Assembly: GCF_001613345.1 (NCBI RefSeq)
Contig: NZ_BDCE01000057.1
Location: 1 to 64,000 of the forward strand
Reading direction: 5' to 3'
From: Nocardia uniformis NBRC 13702
GTDB taxonomy: Bacteria > Actinomycetota > Actinomycetes > Mycobacteriales > Mycobacteriaceae
DNA: 64,000 bases
Translations under genes and position numbers: made by a program
In this document: positions 56,573 to 64,000 of the stretch, one piece after another
Numbering within the stretch: position 1 is the stretch's first letter
Layout: each line of letters starts with the position of its first letter
The notes under the pieces: model-generated
What the model was told of the DNA's origin: nothing
Database searches by the model: none
Seen by the model: only the letters and a program-made list of their open reading frames with translations

Positions 56573-57340
56573 TCAGCGGTCGGTGAGGAGACTCTCGTAC
56601 AGGGCGGTGAAGTCCAGAGACCCCGAGCGATCCGGGGTGCTATCGCGCTCGCCGTTGTGGTCGACGAGGCGGTGCAGGGATTCCATCTTCTCGTCGAGTT
56701 GGTTCGCGGCCTCGGCGGCCTGGGTCAGTTCGCTCAGGAGGTTCGGGGGGACCTCGCCGCGGTATTTGTAGTAGATCTTGTGTTCCAGGCTGGCCCAGAA
56801 GTCCATGGCGATGGTGCGGATCTGGATCTCGACCGGGACGCGGACCGTGCGGTCGACGCGGAATACCGGGATGGACACGATGAGGTGCAGGCTCTGGTAT
56901 CCGTTGGGCTTGCGGTTGGTGATGTAGTCGCGCTCATCGACGACCGTGATGTCCTCCTGACCGGCGATCATGTCACGGACATTGGCGATATCGGAGATGA
57001 AACTACAGACCACCCGGACGCCGGCGATATCGAGCACGTTCTCGCGAATGCTGGCCAGGCTCATCGGGTACTTCTTGCGCTGAACCTTCTCCAGCACGCT
57101 CTCCGGCGACTTCAACCGCGAGTTGATGTGCTCGATCGGGTTGTACTCGTTCGCGTTGTGGAGATCCTCACGCAGGATATTGAACTTCGTCGTGATCTCG
57201 TCGATCGCGAACTTGTAGTCCAGCATGAAGTCGACGAACTCTCCATGCAGGACACGAAGTTCATCGATACGTACGGCGGCTGTGCCGGTGGTATCGATGC
57301 TGTCGATCAGTGGACGCTGAGGTGATCTCATTACCTCCAT
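56573..57340 (-). CDS. Small alarmone synthetase, RelA/SpoT domain (RelQ/YjbM type)
   Basis: A protein of 255 residues with only the (p)ppGpp synthetase domain. Motifs: SIRENVLDIAGVRVVCSFIS, DYITNRKPNGYQSLHLIVSI (the GTP-binding region), VEIQIRTIAMDFWASLEHKI and YYKYRGEVP. No HD hydrolase domain or TGS domain is present. It makes ppGpp/pppGpp from GDP/GTP and ATP in the cytoplasm. The C-terminal acidic helix may mediate tetramers. ATG 57340 or 57331. Confidence 0.92.
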   Translation of the reverse strand: MEVMRSPQRPLIDSIDTTGTAAVRIDELRVLHGEFVDFMLDYKFAIDEITTKFNILREDLHNANEYNPIEHINSRLKSPESVLEKVQRKKYPMSLASIRENVLDIAGVRVVCSFISDIANVRDMIAGQEDITVVDERDYITNRKPNGYQSLHLIVSIPVFRVDRTVRVPVEIQIRTIAMDFWASLEHKIYYKYRGEVPPNLLSELTQAAEAANQLDEKMESLHRLVDHNGERDSTPDRSGSLDFTALYESLLTDR

Positions 57341-57502
57341 ACTGACATGGCGAGCGGAGTCCGCTGCGACATCGACCTGCGCCGCCCCGCGATGTGAATG
57401 CGGGGACGCGCAGATACCGCCGGGCGCTCTCCCCTGGGAAGAGTTCCGCAGGGACCCACCACCTACGATGGGTCGGAAACCCCTCGTTCGAACGGACCCA
57501 CC

Positions 57503-58720
57503 ATGCCTGCGTCACCGCTCTACTACCTGGTCAGTCCGGCGGGCCACCCGAACTACGGGGATGAACTCATTGCCGCCGGCTGGTTGCGGTATCTCGCCGA
57601 GACCGCGCCGGAGGCGACGGTGTGGGTCGATACACATTCGCCGGGACCGGCGCAGGTGCTGCTCGGTGAACTCCATCCACGGGTGCGGTTCACCGATACC
57701 CTGTGGCGGTTGTGCTGGGAGGCGCCTTCCGACGACCCGGCGGAGGTGGCGTCCTGGGTGGGTCGGGCCGTGGGCGACCCGGGGATGGCTCCGCGCTGGG
57801 ACCGCGGGATCGCGCTACTCGGTCGGGCCGATGTCGTCCATCTGCTCGGCGGCGGCTACATCAATCGGATCTGGCCACGGCATATCGGTCTGCTGGCAGG
57901 GGCCGCGGCAGCGGTACAGCGATCAGGCGCGCGCGGTGTGACATCCGGTCTCGGTGTGTTCCCGGAGCCGCCCGGGTCCGCGGAACTGCTTCGCGCACTG
58001 ACCGCGGATTTCGAGATCGTCGATGTCCGAGACCTGGCCTCCGCGGAGCTGCTCGGGTCGGCTGTCGGGGTCGATGATGCGTTTCTGGCGGATCCGATGA
58101 TCCGAACATCCGAGGATGAGCGGGTGCCCGAGGTGATGCTCTGCTTGCAGAGCGATCTGCTCGATATCGAGATCGGTGACCTGGTGTCGGTGGTATCGCG
58201 GATGCTGCGAGCGTGGAACGTATCGCCGGAGCAGGTGGGCGTGGTCGAGGCCATTCCCGGTGTCGATCGGGCGGTATTCGATCTGATCGCGCACCAGCTT
58301 CCCGGAGCGCGGTTCTACCCGTTCGTCGAGGTATGGGAGCACGGTTTGCCGGTGTCGGCCACCCAGACCTGGCTGACCACCCGGTTTCATATGCATCTCG
58401 TCGCGGCGATGACCGGCGCGGCCGGTGTCGCGATACCGATCAGCGCCGACTTCTACGGCACGAAACACCATTCGCTGGTGGCACTCGGTTCGGGTTGGAC
58501 AGTGCTGGACGACCTGAGCGCGACACCGCGGCGACCGGTGTCCGCCGGATTCGACACCGCCGTCGTCTCAGCGTCCAGAAAGGCGAAACGTGCCCTGGCC
58601 GACGCGATTTACCGGCCCGGCGGCGCGGAGTCCGCTGCGGGGTCGCCGAAATCGCGCCGGATGTGGGCCGCCGCCGCGGGCCGGTTGAGTGTCGCGCTCG
58701 GGTTCGGCGCCCTCCGCTGA
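57503..58720 (+). CDS. Polysaccharide pyruvyl transferase family protein
   Basis: A protein of 405 residues. It begins LYYLVSPAGHPNYGDELIAA, continues with DVVHLLGGGYINRIWPRHIG and ends with TQTWLTTRFHMHLVAAMTGA, AGVAIPISADFYGTKHHSLV, all in the order of the polysaccharide pyruvyl transferase (PF04230) fold. These enzymes add ketal pyruvate to sugars of cell-surface polysaccharides. The start MPASPLYY is preferred because it begins the first conserved strand. No sugar-biosynthesis cluster surrounds it. Confidence 0.85.
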   Translation: MPASPLYYLVSPAGHPNYGDELIAAGWLRYLAETAPEATVWVDTHSPGPAQVLLGELHPRVRFTDTLWRLCWEAPSDDPAEVASWVGRAVGDPGMAPRWDRGIALLGRADVVHLLGGGYINRIWPRHIGLLAGAAAAVQRSGARGVTSGLGVFPEPPGSAELLRALTADFEIVDVRDLASAELLGSAVGVDDAFLADPMIRTSEDERVPEVMLCLQSDLLDIEIGDLVSVVSRMLRAWNVSPEQVGVVEAIPGVDRAVFDLIAHQLPGARFYPFVEVWEHGLPVSATQTWLTTRFHMHLVAAMTGAAGVAIPISADFYGTKHHSLVALGSGWTVLDDLSATPRRPVSAGFDTAVVSASRKAKRALADAIYRPGGAESAAGSPKSRRMWAAAAGRLSVALGFGALR

Positions 58721-58801
58721 CGGTCGCGGCAACCGAGGGAACTTCCGGCGGAAGTGTCACGCACGTTCGTCAGCGCCGGGTGCTCGCGAAAAGTATTGCG
58801 C

Positions 58802-60013
58802 CTACTGGCGATACGTTGCCAGGAAGCGGCCGATACGTTCGATGATCGCCTCCAGATCGTCGGCGTGCGGCAGGGTGACGATGCGGAAGTGGTCGGGGCG
58901 TGGCCAATTGAAGCCGGTGCCCTGCACGATATGGATCTTTTCCTGCAGCAGGAGATCCAGCACGAGCTGCTCGTCGTCGCGGATGGGATACATGTCGAGG
59001 TCGATGCGCGGGAAGGCGTACAGCGCGCCCTTGGGCTTCACGCACGAGATGCCGGGCAGGGCATTGAGCGCCTCGAAGGCGCGGTCGCGCTGCTCGTGCA
59101 GCCGGCCACCGGGCAGGGTTAGGTCGTAGATGCTTTGATGTCCGCCGAGGGCGGCCTGAATCGCTTGCTGCGCGGGCACATTGGCGCACAGGCGCAGACC
59201 GGCGAGCATGGTCAGGCCCTCCAGATAGTTCTGTGCGTGCTGGGTCGGTCCGGAGACCACCAGCCACCCGGAGCGGAATCCGGCGGCCCGGTAGGACTTC
59301 GAGAGCCCGGAGAAGGTGAGGCACAGCAGATCCGGGGCCAGCGTGGCGGTGGCGGTGTGGGTGAGGCCGTCGTAGATGATCTTGTCGTAGATCTCGTCGG
59401 AGAAGACCACCAGATTGTGCCGACGCGCGACCTCGAGGACATCGCGCACCACCTCCGGCGAGTAGACCGCGCCGGTGGGGTTATTGGGGTTGATGAGCAC
59501 GATGGCGCGGGTGCGGTCGGTGATCTTGGATTCGATATCGGCCACGTCCGGGAACCAGTCGGCGGACTCGTCGCAGATGTAGTGCACGGGCCGACCGCCA
59601 TTGAGCGCGGTCGCGGCGGTCCACAGTGGGAAGTCCGGCGCGGGCACCAGGACCTCATCACCGTTCTCCAGCAGTGCCGTCATGGCCATCATGATCAATT
59701 CGGAGACGCCGTTGCCGAGGAAGACATCCTCGATATCGATATCGTTCAGGCCGAGGGTCTCGTAGTACTGCACCACCGCGCGCCGGGCCGACAGCAGGCC
59801 CTTCGATGAGGTGTAGCCGCTGGAAGCCGGCAGATTGCGGACAATGTCCTGCAGGAGCTCCGGGGGCGCTTCGAAGCCGAACGGCAGGGGGTTGCCGGTA
59901 TTGAGCTTCACCACGTGGTGGCCCTCGGCCTCCAGTCGGGCCGCCTCCTCTGCCACCGGGCCGCGGATCTCGTATGACACACCCGCCAGCTTGCTGGACT
60001 GCTTGACCTGCAT
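58802..60013 (-). CDS. alaA: Glutamate-pyruvate aminotransferase AlaA-like
   Basis: A protein of 403 residues, the usual length. Strong pattern agreement with AlaA/aspC-annotated enzymes: SSKLAGVSYEIRGPVAEEA, VVKLNTGNPLPFGFEAPPEL, PDFPLWTAATALNGG, INPNNPTGAVYS, PLP lysine in TFSGLSKSYRAAGFRSGW, and QGTGFNWPRPDHFRIVTLP. It transfers an amino group between alanine and 2-oxoglutarate. ATG 60013 is chosen because it gives the family length; an ATG at 60085 would run through the operator region. It is divergent from the HxlR gene with two dyads between them. Confidence 0.92.
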   Translation of the reverse strand: MQVKQSSKLAGVSYEIRGPVAEEAARLEAEGHHVVKLNTGNPLPFGFEAPPELLQDIVRNLPASSGYTSSKGLLSARRAVVQYYETLGLNDIDIEDVFLGNGVSELIMMAMTALLENGDEVLVPAPDFPLWTAATALNGGRPVHYICDESADWFPDVADIESKITDRTRAIVLINPNNPTGAVYSPEVVRDVLEVARRHNLVVFSDEIYDKIIYDGLTHTATATLAPDLLCLTFSGLSKSYRAAGFRSGWLVVSGPTQHAQNYLEGLTMLAGLRLCANVPAQQAIQAALGGHQSIYDLTLPGGRLHEQRDRAFEALNALPGISCVKPKGALYAFPRIDLDMYPIRDDEQLVLDLLLQEKIHIVQGTGFNWPRPDHFRIVTLPHADDLEAIIERIGRFLATYRQ

Positions 60014-60049
60014 GAACAACCCCTTCTCGATCCGGTTGCCGGACACTCT

Positions 60050-60087
60050 ACTTGGAAATTCAAAGTATGCACTTGGATTTTCCAAGT
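60050..60087. promoter_or_regulatory. Two HxlR operator candidates, ACTTGGA-N3-TCCAAGT
   Basis: Site 1: ACTTGGA (60050-60056), AAT, TCAAAGT (60060-60066), one mismatch. Site 2: ACTTGGA (60071-60077), TTT, TCCAAGT (60081-60087), perfect. The centres are 21 bp apart, two helical turns, so two dimers could bind the same face. Site 2 overlaps a -35-like TTGGAT before the HxlR gene; the -10-like TACAGT is at 60095. Confidence 0.65.
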
Positions 60088-60107
60088 GATTCGCTACAGT
60101 GGGGCTC

Positions 60108-60707
60108 GTGCCACGCCGAAGCTACGACCACTACTGTGCCGTCAGCCGGGCCCTCGAAATCGTGGGGGACCGGTGGAGCCTGCTGGTGGTGCGCGAATTG
60201 TGTTCGGGCCCACGCCGTTACAGCGACCTGTTCGCCGACCTACCTGGCATCAGCACCGATATGCTCGCGGCCCGACTCAAGGATCTCGAGCGCGACGGCA
60301 TCCTCACCCGCGGGCGTGCCGGGGCCCGCGCCTCGACGGTGGTCTACGAACTCACCCCCGCCGGGCTGGGGCTGCGCCCGGTGCTCGACGCGCTGTCGAT
60401 CTGGGGGACCCCCCTACTCGGTGAGCGGCGCGCCACCGACGCGGTGCGCGCCCACTGGTTCGCGCTACCGCTGGGACGCGCTGTCGCCCAGATGGTTTCG
60501 GCAGGGACGGCAACCGTGCACATCGGCGACACCACGTTGCACTACGTCGTGACCGATACCGGAGTCACTCATCACGACGGCCCGGCCACCGCCCCCGACC
60601 TCGAACTTCGCCTCGATCTGGCCGACGCGACCGATGTCGCCACCGGGGCTCGCGCCCTCGCCGAGGTCGCGATCGTCACGACTCGATGCGATCCAGCAGC
60701 CAGCTAG
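60108..60707 (+). CDS. HxlR-family transcriptional regulator
   Basis: A protein of 199 residues. The HxlR winged helix is at the start: RRSYDHYCAVSRALEIVGDR, WSLLVVRELCSGPRRYSDLF, then LPGISTDMLAARLKDLERDG. The C-terminal 90 residues form a second domain (sterol-carrier-like tail: DTTLHYVVTDTGVTH) seen in some actinobacterial members. GTG 60108 starts at the conserved PRRSYD; GTG 60099 is an alternative. Promoter spacing allows a leaderless mRNA. It probably controls itself and alaA. Confidence 0.87.
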   Translation: MPRRSYDHYCAVSRALEIVGDRWSLLVVRELCSGPRRYSDLFADLPGISTDMLAARLKDLERDGILTRGRAGARASTVVYELTPAGLGLRPVLDALSIWGTPLLGERRATDAVRAHWFALPLGRAVAQMVSAGTATVHIGDTTLHYVVTDTGVTHHDGPATAPDLELRLDLADATDVATGARALAEVAIVTTRCDPAAS

Positions 60708-61080
60708 GCCCGACGGTTACGGCCCCTAATTGCTCGACCCGTTCGCGGAGTCCGCGATCCGCCGTGACAACCGTGATCAAAAGGTTATTGTCGCGCGCGA
60801 TGGTTTCCGCCACGACCTCGACGATCGCGTCATCGCCGGAACCGGCCGCTGAAACGACACGAATTCCATGGAATTCCGTGGCACCGGCAATTGCTGCCTT
60901 CGCCGCGCCTTCGAGCACAACGACCAGGTCAGCGGGCTGATCCAGAGCTTCTCTCCAGTAGCTGAGGCGCTCGAGCAACCGGTGGGCCGCACCCGCGCGA
61001 TCACGCCACCAACCATCGGGTCGAGCGCCGACGACATTGGCCCCGTCCACGACAATCAGCCGAAATTTGTCACCCGTCAC
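60676..61080 (-). CDS. NYN/PIN-like domain protein
   Basis: About 134 residues. Near the start FRLIVVDGANVVGARPDGWW, then RDRAGAAHRLLERLSYW, VVVLEGAAKAAI, GSGDDAIVEVVAE and TVVTADRGLRERVEQLGA. The Asp residues in VVDGAN, GSGDD and TADRGL fit the metal-binding site of NYN/PIN-type nucleases. GTG 61080 is used because the domain begins there; ATG 61188 or 61233 would add a low-complexity leader. The 3' end overlaps the convergent HxlR gene by 32 bp. Confidence 0.75.
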   Translation of the reverse strand: MTGDKFRLIVVDGANVVGARPDGWWRDRAGAAHRLLERLSYWREALDQPADLVVVLEGAAKAAIAGATEFHGIRVVSAAGSGDDAIVEVVAETIARDNNLLITVVTADRGLRERVEQLGAVTVGPSWLLDRIES

Positions 61081-61256
61081 ACTCGAAGTCTGCGCTGAGG
61101 CGGAGGACACGCCAGCCCGCGGGGGCTTGTAGCTCGGAAGTTGCGGTACTTTATGGGGGGTAATCGCCGGTTCCTCGGCAATCGTCATCCACACACTGAG
61201 TCCAGGTTTGTCGCACAGATGCGCTTGGCTCATCTACGGAAAAGAATGAAGTAGCA

Positions 61257-61460
61257 ATGACTCAAGGCACTGTTAAGTGGTTCAACGCCGAAAAGGGCTT
61301 CGGCTTCATCGAACAAGACGGTGGCGGCCCTGACGTCTTCGTCCACTACTCCGCCGTGTCCGGCTCGGGATTCAAGTCCCTCGAAGAGGGACAGCGCGTG
61401 GAGTTCGAGGTCGGCCAGGGACAGAAGGGGCCGCAGGCCCAGGACGTCCGCGCGATCTGA
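61257..61460 (+). CDS. cspA: Cold-shock protein, CspA family
   Basis: A protein of 67 residues, one cold-shock domain. RNP1 KGFGFIEQ and RNP2 VFVHYS are present within MTQGTVKWFNAEKGFGFIEQ and GPDVFVHYSAVSGSGF. It is an RNA chaperone that binds single-stranded RNA and DNA. A rho-independent terminator follows 17 bp behind the stop, so it is a monocistronic unit. Confidence 0.97.
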   Translation: MTQGTVKWFNAEKGFGFIEQDGGGPDVFVHYSAVSGSGFKSLEEGQRVEFEVGQGQKGPQAQDVRAI

Positions 61461-61476
61461 TCGACTCAGCTTGCTG

Positions 61477-61509
61477 AAAAGCCCCGCACCTCTCCGGTGC
61501 GGGGCTTTT
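61477..61509 (+). terminator. Rho-independent terminator after cspA
   Basis: AAAAGCCCCGCACC (61477-61490), loop TCTCC, GGTGCGGGGCTTTT (61496-61509). A 10-bp GC stem with flanking A/T runs works in both directions and could also end the convergent secreted-protein gene. Confidence 0.93.
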
Positions 61510-61520
61510 GCGTTGTTCGA

Positions 61521-61835
61521 CTACCCCCGCGCGCGGCACGCGCCGGTGCCGTCGGCCTCGCCGACTACCGGCGGCATGCCCATGATCGTGCAGTAGGCGC
61601 CAGCGGGCATCGGCGTGACCCGGATATCCGGGCCGCTGATGCAGTTCACGAAGGCCGGGTAGCCCTGGATCGCGAACTGAACCTTCTGGTACTCGCCACC
61701 ACCGGTCTCGAAGCACACCGCGGCGGCCTGCTGATCGAACTCGGCGGGGGTCCCGGCGCTGGCAGAGGCGCTGCTGGCAGCGGTCAGTGCCGCCGCGGCG
61801 AGGCCTACAAAAGCCGCAGTCCGGAGGTTGATCAT
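61521..61835 (-). CDS. Small secreted protein with cysteines
   Basis: A protein of 104 residues. The signal MINLRTAAFVGLAAAALTAA continues to SSASASAG, a plausible cleavage region. The mature part has four cysteines (AAAVCFETGG, FVNCISGPDI, AYCTIMGM, TGACRARG). AAGGAG stands 7 nt before ATG 61835. Function unknown. Confidence 0.78.
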   Translation of the reverse strand: MINLRTAAFVGLAAAALTAASSASASAGTPAEFDQQAAAVCFETGGGEYQKVQFAIQGYPAFVNCISGPDIRVTPMPAGAYCTIMGMPPVVGEADGTGACRARG

Positions 61836-62113
61836 GTGAATCTCCTTGCTGTTGGGATGGATTCGTTCCGGTTCCCGACCTCCCGACACCGTACGGGGCG
61901 ATAGTCGGCTCGGCCAAGCCATCCAGCAACCTTCCAGTAAAATGCTCCCGCTTCACATTCAAGCGGCCTGTGTCGCATATCGATTCGAAGAGACCCCTGA
62001 CCGGGGCGCGCGATATGCTGCGCGACAGGAGCCGCCGCCTCGCGTCCACGCGGGCGGCGGTGGATCGGGGAAGCGGTCGAGTACGGCCGCACAACGGAAG
62101 GGCAAAACAGGAT

Positions 62114-63262
62114 ATGCGTGGCGTGGCTGTGCGAGGGGCGCAGGAGCGCCGACACAGAACCCGGGGTGGATGGCTCGAGCGCACCGTAATGGGTGCCGTC
62201 GTGGCCGTATTGCTACCGTTCGGGGCGTCGGTGGCAATGGCGGGACCCGCTGCGGCGGAGTACGACCCGGCCGGGTTCGACTTCTTCGTCGACTCCAGTA
62301 TGGGTTCGATCAAGAACCGGATCTTCCGTGCGGCCGATGGCAATACCGACCGGGTGGTGTACCTGCTCGACGGTGAGCGAGCCGAAAACGATATGAACGG
62401 CTGGGAGGAATACACCGAGATCCCGGCCGCGCTGACCAAGTTCAATATCAATGTGGTGACCCCGGTCGGCGGTCAGTCCAGCTTCTATGCCGACTGGATG
62501 GAACCGAGCAGCTTCAACGGCGTCAATCCGGACGGGTCGGGTCTGCCCGGTTCGGATTCCGGATCGGCGGTCTCCGGATGGACCGAGACCTCCGGTAAGT
62601 CCTACACCTACAAGTGGGAAACCTTCCTCACTCAAAATCTGCCCAACGCGCTGCGTGATCGGTTGGGCTTCAGTTCGACTCGCAATGGGGTATTCGGTCT
62701 GTCCAGCGGCGGTAGTGCCGCGCTGGTAATGGCCGCCTATCACCCCGAGCAGTTCGTGTACGCCGGTTCGCTGTCCGGTTACCTGTATCAGTCGGCCCCG
62801 GGCATGCGTGAGGCCCTGCGGATGGCCATGCTCGCCGCGGGTGGCTACAACATCGATTCGATGGCACCGGCGGGCAGTGAACAGTGGAAGCGGTTGGACC
62901 CCTACGGGTTCGCGTCCACCCTGGCCGCGAATGGCACCCGGCTGTACATCTCCGCGGGCAGCGGTCAGCCGGCCCAGCAGGACCTGTCCTCGTCGGACGC
63001 GATCATCCAGGGCATGCCGCTGGAAGGCATCGCCCTGGCCAATACCCGCGCCTTCCAGTCGAAGATGGAGTCGCTGGGCTACGAGAACGTGACCTATGAC
63101 TTCCCGAGTATCGGTGTGCACAACTGGGGTCAATGGGAGCAGGTGGCCAACCGACTGATCCCCGATCTGGCGAAGCACATCGGAAAGCCGCTGCCCGAAG
63201 GGGCGCGGCCGGCCCCGCCCGAGGGCCCGCCGGGCGGCGAAGGTCAGGCTCCGCCGAAGTAG
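62114..63262 (+). CDS. Antigen 85-like mycolyltransferase/esterase
   Basis: A protein of 382 residues, exported (basic start RHRTRGG, hydrophobic VMGAVVAVLLPFGASVAMAG, cut after AAAEY or so). The esterase-D fold has VVYLLDGERAENDMNGWEEY, VVTPVGGQSSFYADWMEPSS, the nucleophile serine in FGLSSGGSAALVMAAYHPEQ, and the His in SIGVHNWGQWEQ. These match the antigen 85 family, which attaches mycolic acids to arabinogalactan and trehalose. A Pro/Gly-rich tail ends the protein. ATG 62114 is preferred over earlier in-frame starts because the signal peptide begins there. Confidence 0.9.
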   Translation: MRGVAVRGAQERRHRTRGGWLERTVMGAVVAVLLPFGASVAMAGPAAAEYDPAGFDFFVDSSMGSIKNRIFRAADGNTDRVVYLLDGERAENDMNGWEEYTEIPAALTKFNINVVTPVGGQSSFYADWMEPSSFNGVNPDGSGLPGSDSGSAVSGWTETSGKSYTYKWETFLTQNLPNALRDRLGFSSTRNGVFGLSSGGSAALVMAAYHPEQFVYAGSLSGYLYQSAPGMREALRMAMLAAGGYNIDSMAPAGSEQWKRLDPYGFASTLAANGTRLYISAGSGQPAQQDLSSSDAIIQGMPLEGIALANTRAFQSKMESLGYENVTYDFPSIGVHNWGQWEQVANRLIPDLAKHIGKPLPEGARPAPPEGPPGGEGQAPPK

Positions 63263-63279
63263 CGACGTCAGTACGAAAA

Positions 63280-63316
63280 GGTCCGCCGCTGTTCGGTATT
63301 CGGACAGCGGCGGACC
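63280..63316. terminator. 13-bp hairpin after mycolyltransferase gene
   Basis: GGTCCGCCGCTGT (63280-63292) and ACAGCGGCGGACC (63304-63316) pair perfectly around an 11-base loop, 17 bp behind the stop. It lacks a T-run but is well placed as a terminator. Confidence 0.7.
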
Positions 63317-63359
63317 GCGTTCGGGACAGGTCGCGGTGTCGGAACGCCCCCTGCGCTCC

Positions 63360-63460
63360 GGCGTAACTCCCTGTCGTCCTGGCGTAACTCCCTGTCGTCC
63401 GGCGTAAAGCGCCCCGTCATCCTGGCGGGATGTGGATTCCGGCCACAAACACGCCGGAAT
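63360..63460. repeat. Tandem 21-bp units plus REP-like hairpin, copy B
   Basis: The unit GGCGTAACTCCCTGTCGTCC begins at 63360 and again at 63381; a third, altered unit starts at 63401 (GGCGTAAAGCG). It runs into the hairpin ATTCCGGC (63436-63443) / GCCGGAAT (63453-63460), which corresponds to the repeat at 41347-41371 in reverse orientation. No coding capacity. Confidence 0.6.
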
Positions 63461-63525
63461 GACGAAGGCGGCCAGGCGACGTCGATTTCAGCTATATCCG
63501 GCCACCGGGCACCGGGCGTCCGCCG

Positions 63526-64000
63526 TCAACGAGCCTTGATGGGCCCGTCATCCACCCAGCCCCAACGGCTTTCGACTTGTACGTCGATTTCGGCCGCAGG
63601 GGCTTCGGTATACGGGGTGAGTCGCCGCAGTTCGCCCCAGTCGCGCGCCCAATCGTGCTCGAGGTACGCCGGGATGGCATGGGATTTCACCAGCAGGTCG
63701 GTCCACCCGAGTGGACCGCCGCCGATATCGTCCTGCCAGGACTCGGAGACCTGGGAATTGAGCTTGTCGGGCGTGATCCGCCAGTTCGGCAGCTGTGCGA
63801 CGCCGTCCCGGTGATCGAAGGGGCGTTGGCACGGGAAGGCCAGGCCCACATGGAAATCCGTCAGCACCGGATCGGTGCCGCCGACCACGGAGTTCAGGGT
63901 GGCCAGGCGCGGTAGCCGGGGCGGGGTGATGGCCAGCCACTGCTTATCGGTGAGGTCGTCGGCACTGGCGACGAGGCGAACGGCGTTGGTCCGCTCGGGA
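63526..64000 (-). CDS. Arabinosyltransferase EmbA/B/C, C-terminal end (partial)
   Basis: The frame is open from the window edge (N-terminal part outside) and gives 157 residues of the extracytoplasmic C-terminal carbohydrate-binding region: NAVRLVASADDLTDKQWLA, ITPPRLPRL, GGTDPVLTDFHVGLAFPCQR, PFDHRDGVAQLPNWRITPDK, then DDIGGGPLGWTDLLVKSHAI and DWARDWGELRRLTPY. This matches the conserved end of Emb arabinosyltransferases, which polymerise arabinan of arabinogalactan and lipoarabinomannan. Which paralogue (A, B or C) cannot be told from this piece. Confidence 0.92.
   Translation of the reverse strand, partial: PERTNAVRLVASADDLTDKQWLAITPPRLPRLATLNSVVGGTDPVLTDFHVGLAFPCQRPFDHRDGVAQLPNWRITPDKLNSQVSESWQDDIGGGPLGWTDLLVKSHAIPAYLEHDWARDWGELRRLTPYTEAPAAEIDVQVESRWGWVDDGPIKAR

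Noticed and set aside
63360..63460. CRISPR-like short repeats
   Set aside because: Only two exact adjacent units without spacers and no cas genes; better explained as a tandem repeat.

Overview
The window is high-GC DNA from a mycolic-acid-producing actinomycete, most likely Nocardia or a close relative. The pointers are the C-terminal end of an Emb-type arabinosyltransferase at the right edge, a secreted antigen-85-like mycolyltransferase/esterase, an Rv1733c-like membrane protein, a GT87 mannosyltransferase, an IrtAB-like ABC exporter pair, DUF5753/DUF397 regulator cassettes and several apparently leaderless genes. The genus is inferred from gene content only.

Left part (1-12 kb): the end of a DUF4132 gene, then about 1.2 kb of gene debris (a transposase fragment abutting a short-chain dehydrogenase fragment), a small membrane protein, a methyltransferase and an Imm5-like protein. 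The main block is a tightly overlapping minus-strand operon at 11929-4693: SWIM zinc-finger protein, DUF5691, VWA protein, MoxR-type AAA ATPase, DUF5682. With the nearby DUF4132 gene this resembles the E. coli yehI/yehL/yehM/yehP/yehQ gene set, whose function is not established.

12.9-26.4 kb: a plus-strand operon of three PLP enzymes (DapDC/Y4yA-like, cysteine synthase-like fused to rhodanese, SufS-like) suggests an undescribed sulfur or amino-acid pathway. Then come a methyltransferase, a YhgE/Pip-like membrane protein with a leaderless promoter, the Rv1733c-like protein and a TerC protein. A cobalamin riboswitch leads into an Opp-like ABC importer whose second permease is fused to both ATPase domains.

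26.6-31.6 kb: regulators, toxin-antitoxin remnants and copy 1 of a divergent cassette. The cassette has two unknown genes on the minus strand and an HTH-DUF5753 regulator plus DUF397 proteins on the plus strand. Copy 2 lies at 52.4-54.4 kb; one of its genes has been reframed by an 11-nt deletion, and a group II intron sits exactly behind the DUF397 stop codon.

31.6-51.4 kb: heterodimeric ABC exporter, alpha/beta hydrolase, AraC regulator, GT87 mannosyltransferase, a divergent LysR/MFS pair with two matching operator-like dyads, an ECF41-type sigma factor with two divergent promoters that match its known target class, DoxX-like proteins, a MarR regulator opposite DoxX and an intradiol dioxygenase, a DASS anion transporter whose leader and 5' end are duplicated 2 kb upstream, a lipoprotein, a large ATPase-HTH protein and an AraC-type regulator.

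51.4-64 kb: two small exported proteins, cassette copy 2 with the intron, a small alarmone synthetase, a polysaccharide pyruvyl transferase, the aminotransferase AlaA divergent from an HxlR regulator with two operator dyads between them, a NYN-domain protein, a cold-shock protein, a small exported protein, the mycolyltransferase-like esterase and the Emb fragment. No rRNA, tRNA or CRISPR array was recognised.
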